Positions 36,947 through 45,319 of a stretch of DNA of 64,000 nucleotides are shown one piece after another (within the stretch, counting starts at the first letter, position 1; each line of letters starts with the position of its first letter). The translations under genes were made by a program, and so were the position numbers. The stretch is taken from NCBI RefSeq assembly GCF_001482365.1, contig NZ_CP013254.1, positions 248,001-312,000 on the forward strand, read 5' to 3'. The notes beneath the pieces were generated by a model. That model searched no databases, had not been told where the DNA came from, and saw nothing but the letters and a program-made list of their open reading frames with translations. The stretch comes from Kocuria flava. Its GTDB lineage: Bacteria > Actinomycetota > Actinomycetes > Actinomycetales > Micrococcaceae.

Positions 36947-38437
36947 TCAGCTGCGGGGCACGGCCATGTACTTGTGCTCGAGGAACTCCTCGATCCCCAC
37001 GCGCCCGCCCTCGCGGCCCAGGCCGGAGGCCTTGACCCCGCCGAAGGGCGCCGCGGGGTTGGAGACGATGCCGGTGTTGAGTCCGAGCATGCCGACCTCG
37101 AGGGCCTCGCCCACCCGGAAGCCGCGGTCGACGTCCTGGGTGAAGAGGTAGCCCACCAGGCCCCACGGGGTGTCGTTGGCCATGCGCACGACCTCCTCCT
37201 CCGTGTCGAACGGGATCACGGGGGCCACCGGGCCGAAGATCTCCTCGCTCATGAGCTGGGCCGAGGGATCGACGTCGGACAGGACCGTCGGCGCGTAGAA
37301 ATACCCCGCGCGGTCCGGGCGGGAGCCGCCGCAGACCACCGTGGCGCCCTTGGACACCGCGTCGTCCACCAGCTCCTGGACCTTGGTGAGCGCCTTCTCC
37401 TCGACGAGCGGACCGACGTCGGTGCCGTCCTGCGCGCCGTCGCCCACGGCGAGGGAGCCCAGACGCGCGGCGAGGCGCTCGGAGAACTCGCCGGCGATCG
37501 AGCGCTGCACGAAGAGCCGGTTGGCCGCGGTGCAGGCCTCGCCCATGTTGCGCATCTTCGCCGCGACGGCGCCCTCCACGGCGCGGTCGAGGTCGGCGTC
37601 CTCGAAGACGATGAACGGGGCGTTGCCGCCCAGCTCCATGGAGGAGCGCATGACGTGCTGGGCGGCCTGCTCGAGCAGGCGCACGCCCACCTCGGTGGAG
37701 CCGGTGAAGCTGATCTTGCGGGCGATCCCGGACGACATCCACGGGCCCACGACGGAGGAGGCCTTGGAGGTGCACACGACGTTGAGCACGCCCGCGGGCA
37801 GCCCGGCCTCCACGAGGATGTCCACCAGGGCCAGGGAGGACAGTGGCGTGAGGTTCGCCGGCTTGAAGACCATGGTGCAGCCGGCGGCGATGGCGGGGCC
37901 GATCTTGCGGGTGCCCATGGCCAGCGGGAAGTTCCAGGGCGTGACCAGCACGCACGGGCCCACCGGCTCCTTGGAGACGAGGATCCGGTTCCTCCCGTCC
38001 CCGGTGGTGGTGTGGTCGCCGCCGATGCGCACGGCCTCCTCGGAGAACCAGCGGAAGAACTCGGCGGCATAGGCCACCTCGCCCCTGGCCTCGGCGAAGG
38101 GCTTGCCCATCTCCGTGGTCATGACCAGGGCCAGCTCGTCCTGGCGCTCCATGATGAGGTCGTAGGCCCGGCGCAGGATCTCGCTGCGCTCCCGGGGCGC
38201 CGTGCGCGCCCACTCCTTCTGGGTCCGCCCGGCGGTCTCGATGGCGCGCCGGGCGTCCTCGGCGCCGCCGTCGGCGACCGTGGCGACGACCTCCTCGGTG
38301 GCGGGGTTGACGACGTCGAAGCGCGCGCCGGAGGCGGCCTCGCACCACTGGCCGTCGATGAACAGGCCGGTGCTGACCCTCCCGACGGCGTCGAGGGCCT
38401 GCTGGGAGGTGCGGGAAGCGTTGACGCTGGCGGTCAT
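36947..38437 (-). CDS. NAD(P)-dependent aldehyde dehydrogenase, succinate-semialdehyde type
   Basis: 496-aa aldehyde dehydrogenase close to GabD. Catalytic Glu268 (SSMELGGNAP) and Cys302 (NMGEACTAANR) are present, with VTPWNFPLAMGTRKIGPAIAAGCTMVFKPA as the cofactor region. It would oxidise a semialdehyde made by the neighbouring class III aminotransferase, such as succinate semialdehyde or aspartate semialdehyde (as DoeC in ectoine catabolism). It is last in the operon aminotransferase-FAD/FeS enzyme-dehydrogenase. The ATG overlaps the upstream stop. Confidence 0.9.
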   Translation of the reverse strand: MTASVNASRTSQQALDAVGRVSTGLFIDGQWCEAASGARFDVVNPATEEVVATVADGGAEDARRAIETAGRTQKEWARTAPRERSEILRRAYDLIMERQDELALVMTTEMGKPFAEARGEVAYAAEFFRWFSEEAVRIGGDHTTTGDGRNRILVSKEPVGPCVLVTPWNFPLAMGTRKIGPAIAAGCTMVFKPANLTPLSSLALVDILVEAGLPAGVLNVVCTSKASSVVGPWMSSGIARKISFTGSTEVGVRLLEQAAQHVMRSSMELGGNAPFIVFEDADLDRAVEGAVAAKMRNMGEACTAANRLFVQRSIAGEFSERLAARLGSLAVGDGAQDGTDVGPLVEEKALTKVQELVDDAVSKGATVVCGGSRPDRAGYFYAPTVLSDVDPSAQLMSEEIFGPVAPVIPFDTEEEVVRMANDTPWGLVGYLFTQDVDRGFRVGEALEVGMLGLNTGIVSNPAAPFGGVKASGLGREGGRVGIEEFLEHKYMAVPRS

Positions 38438-41400
38438 GGGGTGTCCTCTTTCTGGGTCGCGGAGGGGGTGTCGGCAGGAGCCGGTTCACGGGACGGTTCC
38501 GGGAGCCGGCCCGGGTCCAGGACCTGGGCCAGGTGCAGGCCCGGCCGGGCGGGGTCGAGGTGGTCGACCTGCATGGCGCAGGAGAAGCCGTCGGTGAGGA
38601 CCACGGCCTCCGGCCCCGTGGCGCGCAGGGCCGGGGCCAGGGCGTTCTCGGCCACCTGCACGCTGACCTCGTAGTGCTGCTTCTCGAAGCCGAAGTTGCC
38701 GGCGACGCCGCAGCAGCCGGTGGCGTCGACGACCTCGGGCACCCCGGCCGCGGCGAGCACGGCCCGCTGCGCACCGGCACCGAAGACCGAGTACTCGTGG
38801 CAGTGGGTCTGCAGCACCACCTGCTGCGGCACCGGACCGGCCGGGGCGGGTCGCCACCCGCCGGCGGCGCGCTCGCCCGCGTGGGCGGCGAAGCTGCGCA
38901 CGCGGGCCGCGACCCGTCGCGCCTGGTCCGTGGGGACGAGTTCCGGCAGGTCCGTGCGCAGGGCGGCGGCGCAGCTGGGCTCCACGACGACGATGGGCCG
39001 GTCGGTGCCGTCGTCGAGGGCCGCGGCGGCGTGGGCGAGCAGCTTCTTCGCCGTGCCGAGCTGGCCGGTGGAGATCCAGGTGAGCCCGCAGCACGCGTCC
39101 GCCGCGCACTCCACCGCCTCACCGGAGTCGGCCAGGACGCGGGCGGCGGCACCGGCCACCTCGGGGCGGAAGCCCCGGGTGAAGGTGTCCACGAACAGCA
39201 CCGCCGAGCCGTCCCCGGGCGCGGTGCCGCCGGTCGCGTCGGCGACCTCGCGGCGCCACTGCCTCGCGCCGGCGAAGCGGGGCATCGCACGGTGCGTGGT
39301 CAGCCCGCCGGCCATCGCGGCGACCTTGGCCAGCGGGGTGGCCAGCACGGCGTTGACCAGCGGGGCGATCCGGCCGGTGAGCTTCAGCCAGCGCGGCAGC
39401 CAGCCCAGGGAGACGTGGGAGAGCGGGCGGAGCCTGCCGCGGTAGTAGTGGTCGAAGAACTCGGACTTGTAGGTGGCCATGTCCACGCCGGCCGGGCAGT
39501 CGGTGGCGCAGGCCTTGCAGGACAGGCACAGGTCCAGGACCTCGCGCACCTCCTCGGAGCGCCAGCCCTCCTGCACGGTGGCCGCGCCGCGGACCATGTC
39601 CTGGAGCACGCGGGCCCGGCCCCGGGTGGAGTCCTTCTCGTCCCGGGTGGCCCGGTAGCTGGGGCACATCACCCCGCCGGTGTCCGCGCGGCAGCGGCCC
39701 ACGCCGATGCAGCCCTGCACGGCGTGCACCCAGGGGTCCGTCCCGGCGCCGGAGGCGGTGGCCGGGTCGTCGGTCTCCGCGAGGGAGCCGCCGTGGCCGC
39801 CGATCGGGCGCAGGTCGAAGCTCGTGCGCCACTCCCGCGCCGGCACCCCCTCCAGGGCCAGGTGGGCGTCCATCGGGTCCGGTGCCGTCATGGAGCCGGG
39901 GTTGAGGATCCCGGACGGGTCCCACAGCCGCCGGTACCGGGCGAAGGCCGCGAGCACGACCGGGGAGTACATGATCGGCAGCAGCTCCGACCGCGCCCGC
40001 CCGTCCCCGTGCTCGCCGGACAGCGACCCGCCGTGGCGGACCACCAGCTCGGCGGCCTCGCGCGTGAAGCGGCGGAAGACCTCCCGTCCGGCCCCGGTGC
40101 GCAGGTCGAAGGTGATGCGGATGTGCAGGCACCCCGCGCCGAAGTGCCCGTACATCACGCCGTCCAGCCCGTGCCCGTCCAGCAGGGCGCGCAGGTCGGC
40201 CAGGTAGTCCGCGAGGTCCTCCGGGGCCACCGCGGAGTCCTCCCAGCCGGGCCACGACTCACCGCCGGAGGCCAGGCGGGAGGACAGGCCCGCCCCGTCC
40301 TCACGCACGCGCCACAGGGAGGCGCGCGCCACGGGGTCCGGCACGGCCCGGCCCTCGACGAGCCGCCCGTTCCCGGCCAGCCGCTCGAGCAGCCGCTCGG
40401 CCTGCTCGGCCACGGTCCCCGGGTCGTCCCCGTCCAGGTCCACGAACAGCCAGGCCCGTCCGGCGGGCAGGCCCAGGACCGAGTCCGCCCCGCGCCGGAA
40501 CCGCATGGTCTCCACGATGGCCTCGTCGGTGCCCTCCACGGCAGCCGGGGAGAACTCCAGGATCGTGGGCACGTCGCGCGCGGCGTCGACGACGTCCTCG
40601 TAGCCCAGACAGACCAGCAGCGCGCTGGCCGGCCTGGGCACGAGCTTCATCCGGGCACCCACGACGACCGCGCACGTGCCCTCGGAGCCCACCAGGGCCC
40701 GGGCCACGTCGAACTTCTTCTCGGGCAGGAGGTGCTGCAGGTGGTACCCGGAGACCTGGCGCTGGATCCGCCCCAGTTCCAGGCGGAACGCGGCCAGGTT
40801 CTCGTGGGCCAGGGCGCGCAGGGACTCCGCCAGCTGCGCGGCACGGGTCGCGGACACCTCGTCGTCCGGGTCGGTGGCGCGCAGCCCCGTGCTCGTGGCG
40901 GTGAGGCGGGCCCCGTCCGAGGTGACGACGTCGATCTCCGCCACGTGGTCGGAGGTGCGGCCGTAGCGCACGGAGTGGTTGCCGCACGCGTCGTTGCCGA
41001 GAGCCCCGCCGACCGTGGCCCGGTTCTTCGAGGAGGGGTCCGGCGCGAAGGTGGAGCGCCTGCCGGTGGCGGCCTCCACCTCCCGGGTGAGGTCCGAGAG
41101 CACCACGCCCGGCTCCACGTCCACGGTGCCCGCGGCCTCGTCCACGGTGCGGATCCGGTTCATGTGGCGGGAGAGGTCGAGCACCACCCCGGGGCCCACG
41201 GCGTTGCCGGCCATGGAGGTGCCCCCGCCCCGCACGGTCAGCGGCGTGCCGGTCTCCCGGCACGCCGCCACCGCCCCGACCACGTCCTCGACGGTGCGCG
41301 GGAACACCACCGCCACCGGGGCGACCCGGTAGTTCGAGGCGTCGTAGGCGTACTCGGCCAGCCGGCGCGGCGCGGCGTCGGCGGCCACGCCGACGGCCGC

Positions 41401-41526
41401 CAGCCGCGCCAGCACGGCGGGCTCCGCCGAGGCCTGCTCGCGCGCGGCGACGGCCTGGGCGTCCGCGGTCTTCGCGTCGGCGACCGCGCGGTCCGCCGTC
41501 GTGGGCTCGGAGGTGCCGGGGTTCAT
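38434..41526 (-). CDS. FAD/4Fe-4S oxidoreductase, D-2-hydroxyglutarate dehydrogenase (YdiJ)-like
   Basis: 1030-aa fused flavo-iron-sulfur enzyme. The N-terminal FAD-binding domain (about 60-290) has TVRGGGTSMAGNAVGPGVVLDLSRHMN and RATVGGALGNDACGNHSVRYG. An FAD-oxidase C-terminal domain follows, with SGEHGDGRARSELL. Two Cys clusters come next (CIGVGRC..C and CLSCKACATDC), then two CCG-type domains (DACCGLTW, ATGCCGVAGNFGFEKQHYE). The size and order match YdiJ-like D-2-hydroxyacid dehydrogenases, which pass electrons to an acceptor or the quinone pool. In this island a D-2-hydroxyacid is the likely substrate. It is coupled to the dehydrogenase gene downstream. Confidence 0.87.
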   Translation of the reverse strand: MNPGTSEPTTADRAVADAKTADAQAVAAREQASAEPAVLARLAAVGVAADAAPRRLAEYAYDASNYRVAPVAVVFPRTVEDVVGAVAACRETGTPLTVRGGGTSMAGNAVGPGVVLDLSRHMNRIRTVDEAAGTVDVEPGVVLSDLTREVEAATGRRSTFAPDPSSKNRATVGGALGNDACGNHSVRYGRTSDHVAEIDVVTSDGARLTATSTGLRATDPDDEVSATRAAQLAESLRALAHENLAAFRLELGRIQRQVSGYHLQHLLPEKKFDVARALVGSEGTCAVVVGARMKLVPRPASALLVCLGYEDVVDAARDVPTILEFSPAAVEGTDEAIVETMRFRRGADSVLGLPAGRAWLFVDLDGDDPGTVAEQAERLLERLAGNGRLVEGRAVPDPVARASLWRVREDGAGLSSRLASGGESWPGWEDSAVAPEDLADYLADLRALLDGHGLDGVMYGHFGAGCLHIRITFDLRTGAGREVFRRFTREAAELVVRHGGSLSGEHGDGRARSELLPIMYSPVVLAAFARYRRLWDPSGILNPGSMTAPDPMDAHLALEGVPAREWRTSFDLRPIGGHGGSLAETDDPATASGAGTDPWVHAVQGCIGVGRCRADTGGVMCPSYRATRDEKDSTRGRARVLQDMVRGAATVQEGWRSEEVREVLDLCLSCKACATDCPAGVDMATYKSEFFDHYYRGRLRPLSHVSLGWLPRWLKLTGRIAPLVNAVLATPLAKVAAMAGGLTTHRAMPRFAGARQWRREVADATGGTAPGDGSAVLFVDTFTRGFRPEVAGAAARVLADSGEAVECAADACCGLTWISTGQLGTAKKLLAHAAAALDDGTDRPIVVVEPSCAAALRTDLPELVPTDQARRVAARVRSFAAHAGERAAGGWRPAPAGPVPQQVVLQTHCHEYSVFGAGAQRAVLAAAGVPEVVDATGCCGVAGNFGFEKQHYEVSVQVAENALAPALRATGPEAVVLTDGFSCAMQVDHLDPARPGLHLAQVLDPGRLPEPSREPAPADTPSATQKEDTP

Positions 41527-41534
41527 GGTGCCCT

Positions 41535-42812
41535 TCAGGATCCGGTGGCGGTGGTGACGGCCTCGGTGACGACGGCGACGGCGGCCTCGAAGCGCTCCAG
41601 GCCGGTGGCGATCTCCTCGGCCGTGACCACCAGGGGCGGGATGAGCCGGACCACGTTGCCCGCGGGGCCGCAGGTCAGGGTCAGCAGCTCCTGCTCCGTG
41701 GTGGCCTGCTGGACGGCGGCGGCCGTCCGGGCGTCCGGGGACCCGTCCTCGGCGGTGAACTCGATGCCCAGCATCAGGCCGCGGCCGCGGACGTCGCCGA
41801 TCACCGGGAAGCGCTCCTGGATCTCCTCGACCCCAGCCTTCAGCTGCTCGCCGCGCACGCGCGAGTTCTCCACGAGGCCCTCCTCCTCGACGACCTCGAG
41901 GGTGGCCACGCCCGCGGCGGCGGAGACGGCGTTGCCGCCGTAGGTGCCGCCCTGGGAGCCCGGCCACGCCTTGGACATGGTCTCCGTGGAGGCCGCGATG
42001 GCCGAGATGGGGAAGCCGGAGGCGATGCCCTTGGCCGTGACGAGGATGTCCGGGGAGACGCTGGAGTACTGGTGGCCCCAGAACTTCCCGGTGCGCCCCA
42101 CGCCGGCCTGGACCTCGTCGAAGATCAGCTGGATGCCGTGGCGGTCGGCGCGCTCGCGCAGCCCGTCCATGAACGTCCCGGGGGTGGGCAGGTAGCCGCC
42201 GTCACCGAGGGCCGGCTCGATGAGGAACGCCGCGGTGTCGGCGGGCGCGGTGCGGGTCTGCAGCAGGTAGTCGAGCTCCCGCAGGGCGAAGTCCACGGCG
42301 GTGGTCTCGTCCCAGCCGTAGCGGTAGGCGTACGGGAAGGCGGACATGTGCACGCCGGCCATCAGGGGCGCGAAGCCGGCGGAGAACTTCGTGCCGGCCG
42401 TGGTGAGGGACGCGGCGGCGACGGTGCGGCCGTGGAAGCCGCCCTGGAAGACGACGATGTTGGGCCGGCCGGTGGCCATGCGCGCCAGGCGGATCGCGGC
42501 CTCGACGGCCTCGGAGCCGGAGTTCGCGTAGAACACGGAGTCCAGCCCCGCGGGCAGCACCTCGCCCAGCTTCTCGGTCAGCGCCAGCAGGGGCTGGTGC
42601 ATGACGGTGGTGTACTGCGCGTGGATGATCCTGCCCACCTGCTCCCGGGCGGCGGCCACGACCTTCGGGTGGCAGTGCCCCGTGCTCGTCACGCCGATGC
42701 CGGTGGTGAAGTCGAGGTAGGACCGGCCGTCGGTGCCGTGGATCCAGCTGCCCTGCGCGTGGTCCACGACCACGGGGGTCGCCTGCTTGAGAACGGGGCT
42801 GAGAGATGTCAT
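41535..42812 (-). CDS. Class III aminotransferase (GabT/DoeD-like)
   Basis: 425-aa omega-aminotransferase. It has YANSGSEAVEAAIRLAR (about 95-111), PLP-ring Asp232 (LIFDEVQAGVGRTG) and PLP lysine 261 (VTAKGIASGFP). It could act on 4-aminobutyrate or on 2,4-diaminobutyrate, giving a semialdehyde for the dehydrogenase in the same operon. It is the first gene of the operon and its start lies 30 bp from GntR operator 4, which contains TTGACA on this strand. Confidence 0.9.
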   Translation of the reverse strand: MTSLSPVLKQATPVVVDHAQGSWIHGTDGRSYLDFTTGIGVTSTGHCHPKVVAAAREQVGRIIHAQYTTVMHQPLLALTEKLGEVLPAGLDSVFYANSGSEAVEAAIRLARMATGRPNIVVFQGGFHGRTVAAASLTTAGTKFSAGFAPLMAGVHMSAFPYAYRYGWDETTAVDFALRELDYLLQTRTAPADTAAFLIEPALGDGGYLPTPGTFMDGLRERADRHGIQLIFDEVQAGVGRTGKFWGHQYSSVSPDILVTAKGIASGFPISAIAASTETMSKAWPGSQGGTYGGNAVSAAAGVATLEVVEEEGLVENSRVRGEQLKAGVEEIQERFPVIGDVRGRGLMLGIEFTAEDGSPDARTAAAVQQATTEQELLTLTCGPAGNVVRLIPPLVVTAEEIATGLERFEAAVAVVTEAVTTATGS

Positions 42813-42841
42813 GGCTCACATCCTGACGGCCATATCGAATT

Positions 42842-42853
42842 ATTGTCAACAAT
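42842..42853. promoter_or_regulatory. GntR operator 4 (ATTGTCAACAAT)
   Basis: Perfect half-sites in the 65-bp space between two divergent starts. On the plus strand TTGTCA (42843-42848), a 17-nt spacer and TACAGT (42866-42871) form a promoter, so the operator covers its -35. On the minus strand it includes TTGACA. Confidence 0.82.
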
Positions 42854-42865
42854 CTTCCACCCTCT

Positions 42866-42871
42866 TACAGT
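42866..42871 (+). promoter_or_regulatory. -10 box TACAGT, leaderless start
   Basis: Six bases before the ATG of the D-2-hydroxyacid dehydrogenase gene and 17 bases after the -35 inside GntR operator 4. Confidence 0.6.
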
Positions 42872-42877
42872 GGAGCC

Positions 42878-43861
42878 ATGGAAGAGACCCGCCCCCGCCC
42901 GAAGGTCGTCGTCCTCACGGCCGCCGGCACGCCCCCGCCGTACAACACCGCGACCCTCGAGGAGCACGCGGAGCTCGTGCAGACCGACGCCGCGGGACTG
43001 CCCGGTGCCCTGCCGGGAGCCCGGGCCCTTCTCGTGTGGGACTTCTTCTCCCCCGCCCTGCGCGACGCCTGGCCCCACGCCGGCTCCCTGGAGTGGGTCC
43101 ACGTGGCCGCCGCCGGGGTGGACTCCCTGCTCTTCGACGGACTGCGCGCCTCGGACGTGGTGGTCACGAACGCCCACGGCGCCTTCGACGGGCCCATCGC
43201 CGAGTTCGTCCTGGCCTCCGTCCTGGCCCACGACAAGCAGCTGCACCCGAGCAAGGAGCTGCAGCGCCGCGGGGTCTGGCGGCACCGCGAGCTGCGGCGC
43301 ACGGCGGGCCGGCACGCCCTGGTCGTGGGCACGGGCGGGATCGGGCGCGCCACGGCCCGGCTGCTGCGGGCCGTGGGCCTGGAGGTCCGCGGCGCCGGGC
43401 GCGCCGCCCGGGAGGACGACCCGGACTTCGGGACCGTGGTCCCGAGCGCGGAGCTCGCCGAGCACGCCGGATGGGCGGACCACCTCGTGCTCATCGCGCC
43501 GCTGACCGAGGACACGCGGGGGATCGCCGGGGCGGAGGTGTTCGCGGCGATGCGGCCCACCGCGCACCTGGTGAACGTGGGACGGGGTGCGCTCGTGGAC
43601 GAACCGGCCCTGGTCCGGGCCCTGCAGAGGGACGAGATCGCCGCCGCGTCGCTCGACGTCTTCGCCGAGGAGCCGCTGCCCGCCGAGCACCCGTTCTGGC
43701 GGATGGACAACGTGCACGTGTCCGCCCACATGAGCGGGGACGTCGTGGGCTGGCGCGACACGCTGGCGGACCAGTTCGCGGACAACCTCGCCCGCTGGTG
43801 CGCCGGCGAGGACCTGGTCAACCAGGTGGACAAGCAGCTGGGCTGGGTGCGGCGGGGCTGA
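42878..43861 (+). CDS. D-isomer-specific 2-hydroxyacid dehydrogenase
   Basis: 327-aa NAD(P)-dependent dehydrogenase that interconverts a 2-oxoacid and a D-2-hydroxyacid. The cofactor motif LVVGTGGIGRATARLL is at about 148-163. The catalytic triad is Arg236 (NVGRGALVD), Glu265 (FAEEPLP) and His284 (SAHMSGD). It faces the operon with the FAD/4Fe-4S D-2-hydroxyacid oxidoreductase and shares GntR operator 4 with it, so the two may act on the same hydroxyacid. The substrate is not known. Confidence 0.9.
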   Translation: MEETRPRPKVVVLTAAGTPPPYNTATLEEHAELVQTDAAGLPGALPGARALLVWDFFSPALRDAWPHAGSLEWVHVAAAGVDSLLFDGLRASDVVVTNAHGAFDGPIAEFVLASVLAHDKQLHPSKELQRRGVWRHRELRRTAGRHALVVGTGGIGRATARLLRAVGLEVRGAGRAAREDDPDFGTVVPSAELAEHAGWADHLVLIAPLTEDTRGIAGAEVFAAMRPTAHLVNVGRGALVDEPALVRALQRDEIAAASLDVFAEEPLPAEHPFWRMDNVHVSAHMSGDVVGWRDTLADQFADNLARWCAGEDLVNQVDKQLGWVRRG

Positions 43862-43894
43862 GGACCGGCCCCGCCGCACGCCCCGCTCCGCGCC

Positions 43895-44398
43895 TCAGGC
43901 GCCCTCGGCGCGGGCGAAGCTCAAGGTCTCGCCGCGCGCTCCGCCCATCCAGACGTCCTGGCACGCGGCGGCGAGCTCCTCGAGCCCCTCCTCGATCGTC
44001 GCGAAGACGTTGCCGGGCACCCACCCCACGTCCCCGTTGACGAGGAGGTTGTTGCGGCCGTAGAAGACGGCGAGGTCGATGAGCAGCCGGTTCTCGGTCG
44101 TGCCCGCCGAGGCCTCGTAGCCGTAGGCGGGGTTGTCGAGCACCCCCTCGAAGGTGAAGTAGCACAGGTCACCGGGAAGGGGCGTGACGGTCTGGTTCTC
44201 CGGGCCCGGCTCCTCGTCGGCGAAGGCGGGGACGAGGGCGTAGATCTCGTTGCGGGCGAACTTGCCGTGGAACACCTGCCCGGACTGGGGCAGCGCCTGC
44301 CAGACGGCCTCCGCCGTGCGCGGGGCGGCGTCGTCGAGCAGACGGGCCCGGGCGGTGACACCGCGCTTCTCCAGGGTGATGGTGAGGTACCGGGTCAT
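43895..44398 (-). CDS. DUF3830 protein (cyclophilin-like fold expected)
   Basis: 167-aa soluble protein of the DUF3830 family, which I recall as having a cyclophilin-like barrel. Typical blocks are LLDDAAPRTAEAVWQALPQSGQVFHGKFARNEIYALVP, PLPGDLCYFTFEG and DLAVFYGRNNLLVNGDVGWVPGNVFATI. No enzymatic role is established. Genes of this family tend to sit with Asp/Glu-racemase and M24 genes, as here. ggaga precedes the ATG. It is divergent from racemase-like gene A, with GntR operator 5 between them. Confidence 0.82.
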   Translation of the reverse strand: MTRYLTITLEKRGVTARARLLDDAAPRTAEAVWQALPQSGQVFHGKFARNEIYALVPAFADEEPGPENQTVTPLPGDLCYFTFEGVLDNPAYGYEASAGTTENRLLIDLAVFYGRNNLLVNGDVGWVPGNVFATIEEGLEELAAACQDVWMGGARGETLSFARAEGA

Positions 44399-44450
44399 GG
44401 AGGGTCTCCGTTCGGGTGAGGCCGCGGGCACCGGAGCACGGCACCCTGTG

Positions 44451-44462
44451 ATTGTCGACAAT
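44451..44462. promoter_or_regulatory. GntR operator 5 (ATTGTCGACAAT)
   Basis: Fully palindromic 12-mer in the 121-bp region between DUF3830 and racemase-like gene A. A TAAGCT -10-like box lies at 44470-44475. Confidence 0.82.
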
Positions 44463-44519
44463 CCAACTGTAAGCTTTTCGGTGAGACCTGCACCACACCA
44501 CGAAGGGGCCGTCGCCACC

Positions 44520-45230
44520 ATGACCACCGTCGCCATCCTGTACCCCGGTCACAGCGCGGAGGACGAGTTCCCCGCCCTCGAGAAGCTCGTCCCGGAGGCC
44601 TCCTTCCCGGTGGTCCACACCTGGGAGGGCAGCACGGACCACGACGTCGAGGCGCTGCTGACCCTGGGCTCCCGGGAGAACCTGGCCCCCTCCGCCGAGA
44701 GGGCCCGCGACCTGTCCCCCGACGCCGCCATGTGGGCCTGCACCTCCGGCAGCTTCGTCTACGGCCGGGACGGCTGCCGGGACCAGGCGGGCTGGGTCGA
44801 GGAGGCGGCCGGCGTCCCCTCCTCGTCCACCTCCCTGGCCTTCGCCGAGGCGGTGCACCATCTGGGCCTGAACAGGGTCGCCGTCGCCGCGACGTACCCG
44901 GAGGACGTCGCGACGCACTTCGTGCGGCTCCTGGAGGCCGAGGGCATCACCGTGACGGCCCTGTCCACCTACGACGTCCCCAGCGGCGAGGACGCCGGCC
45001 GGCTCGACGCCGAGTGGGTGCTGGCCACGGCCCGCGCCGCCGACCTCACCGGCGCCCAGGCCCTGCTGGTCCCGGACACCGCGCTGCACACGGTCGCCGT
45101 GCTGCCCCGGCTCGAGGAGACCCTGGGCATGCCGGTGCTCACGGCCAACCAGGTCACCGCCTGGTACGGCCTCCGGCTGGCCGGCCACCCCGCCCGCGCC
45201 GAGGGCCTCGGCGCCCTCTTCGCCGGCTGA
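44520..45230 (+). CDS. Asp/Glu racemase / maleate isomerase superfamily protein A, single Cys
   Basis: 236-aa protein of the superfamily that includes maleate isomerase, arylmalonate decarboxylase and EutA. The first active-site Cys is present at 74 (MWACTSGSF). The second Cys position is replaced: LLVPDTALHT has Asp186 where protein B has SCTNLPT. With one Cys it cannot act as a classic two-base racemase. A decarboxylase or a one-Cys isomerase is conceivable. The superfamily tail NQVTAWYGLRLAG is conserved. It has its own operator and no gene close behind. Confidence 0.82.
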   Translation: MTTVAILYPGHSAEDEFPALEKLVPEASFPVVHTWEGSTDHDVEALLTLGSRENLAPSAERARDLSPDAAMWACTSGSFVYGRDGCRDQAGWVEEAAGVPSSSTSLAFAEAVHHLGLNRVAVAATYPEDVATHFVRLLEAEGITVTALSTYDVPSGEDAGRLDAEWVLATARAADLTGAQALLVPDTALHTVAVLPRLEETLGMPVLTANQVTAWYGLRLAGHPARAEGLGALFAG

Positions 45231-45262
45231 GGCCGGGCCGGCCCCCGCCGCCGGCCGGGATC

Positions 45263-45310
45263 CGCCCCCACGACGACGGCGCCCCGCGGGGCGCCGTCGT
45301 CGTGGGGGCG
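45263..45310. terminator. 24-bp perfect palindrome between convergent racemase-like genes
   Basis: Arms 45263-45286 and 45287-45310 are perfect complements with no separate loop. It is a very strong bidirectional terminator. Confidence 0.82.
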
Positions 45311-45319
45311 GGCCTGCGG

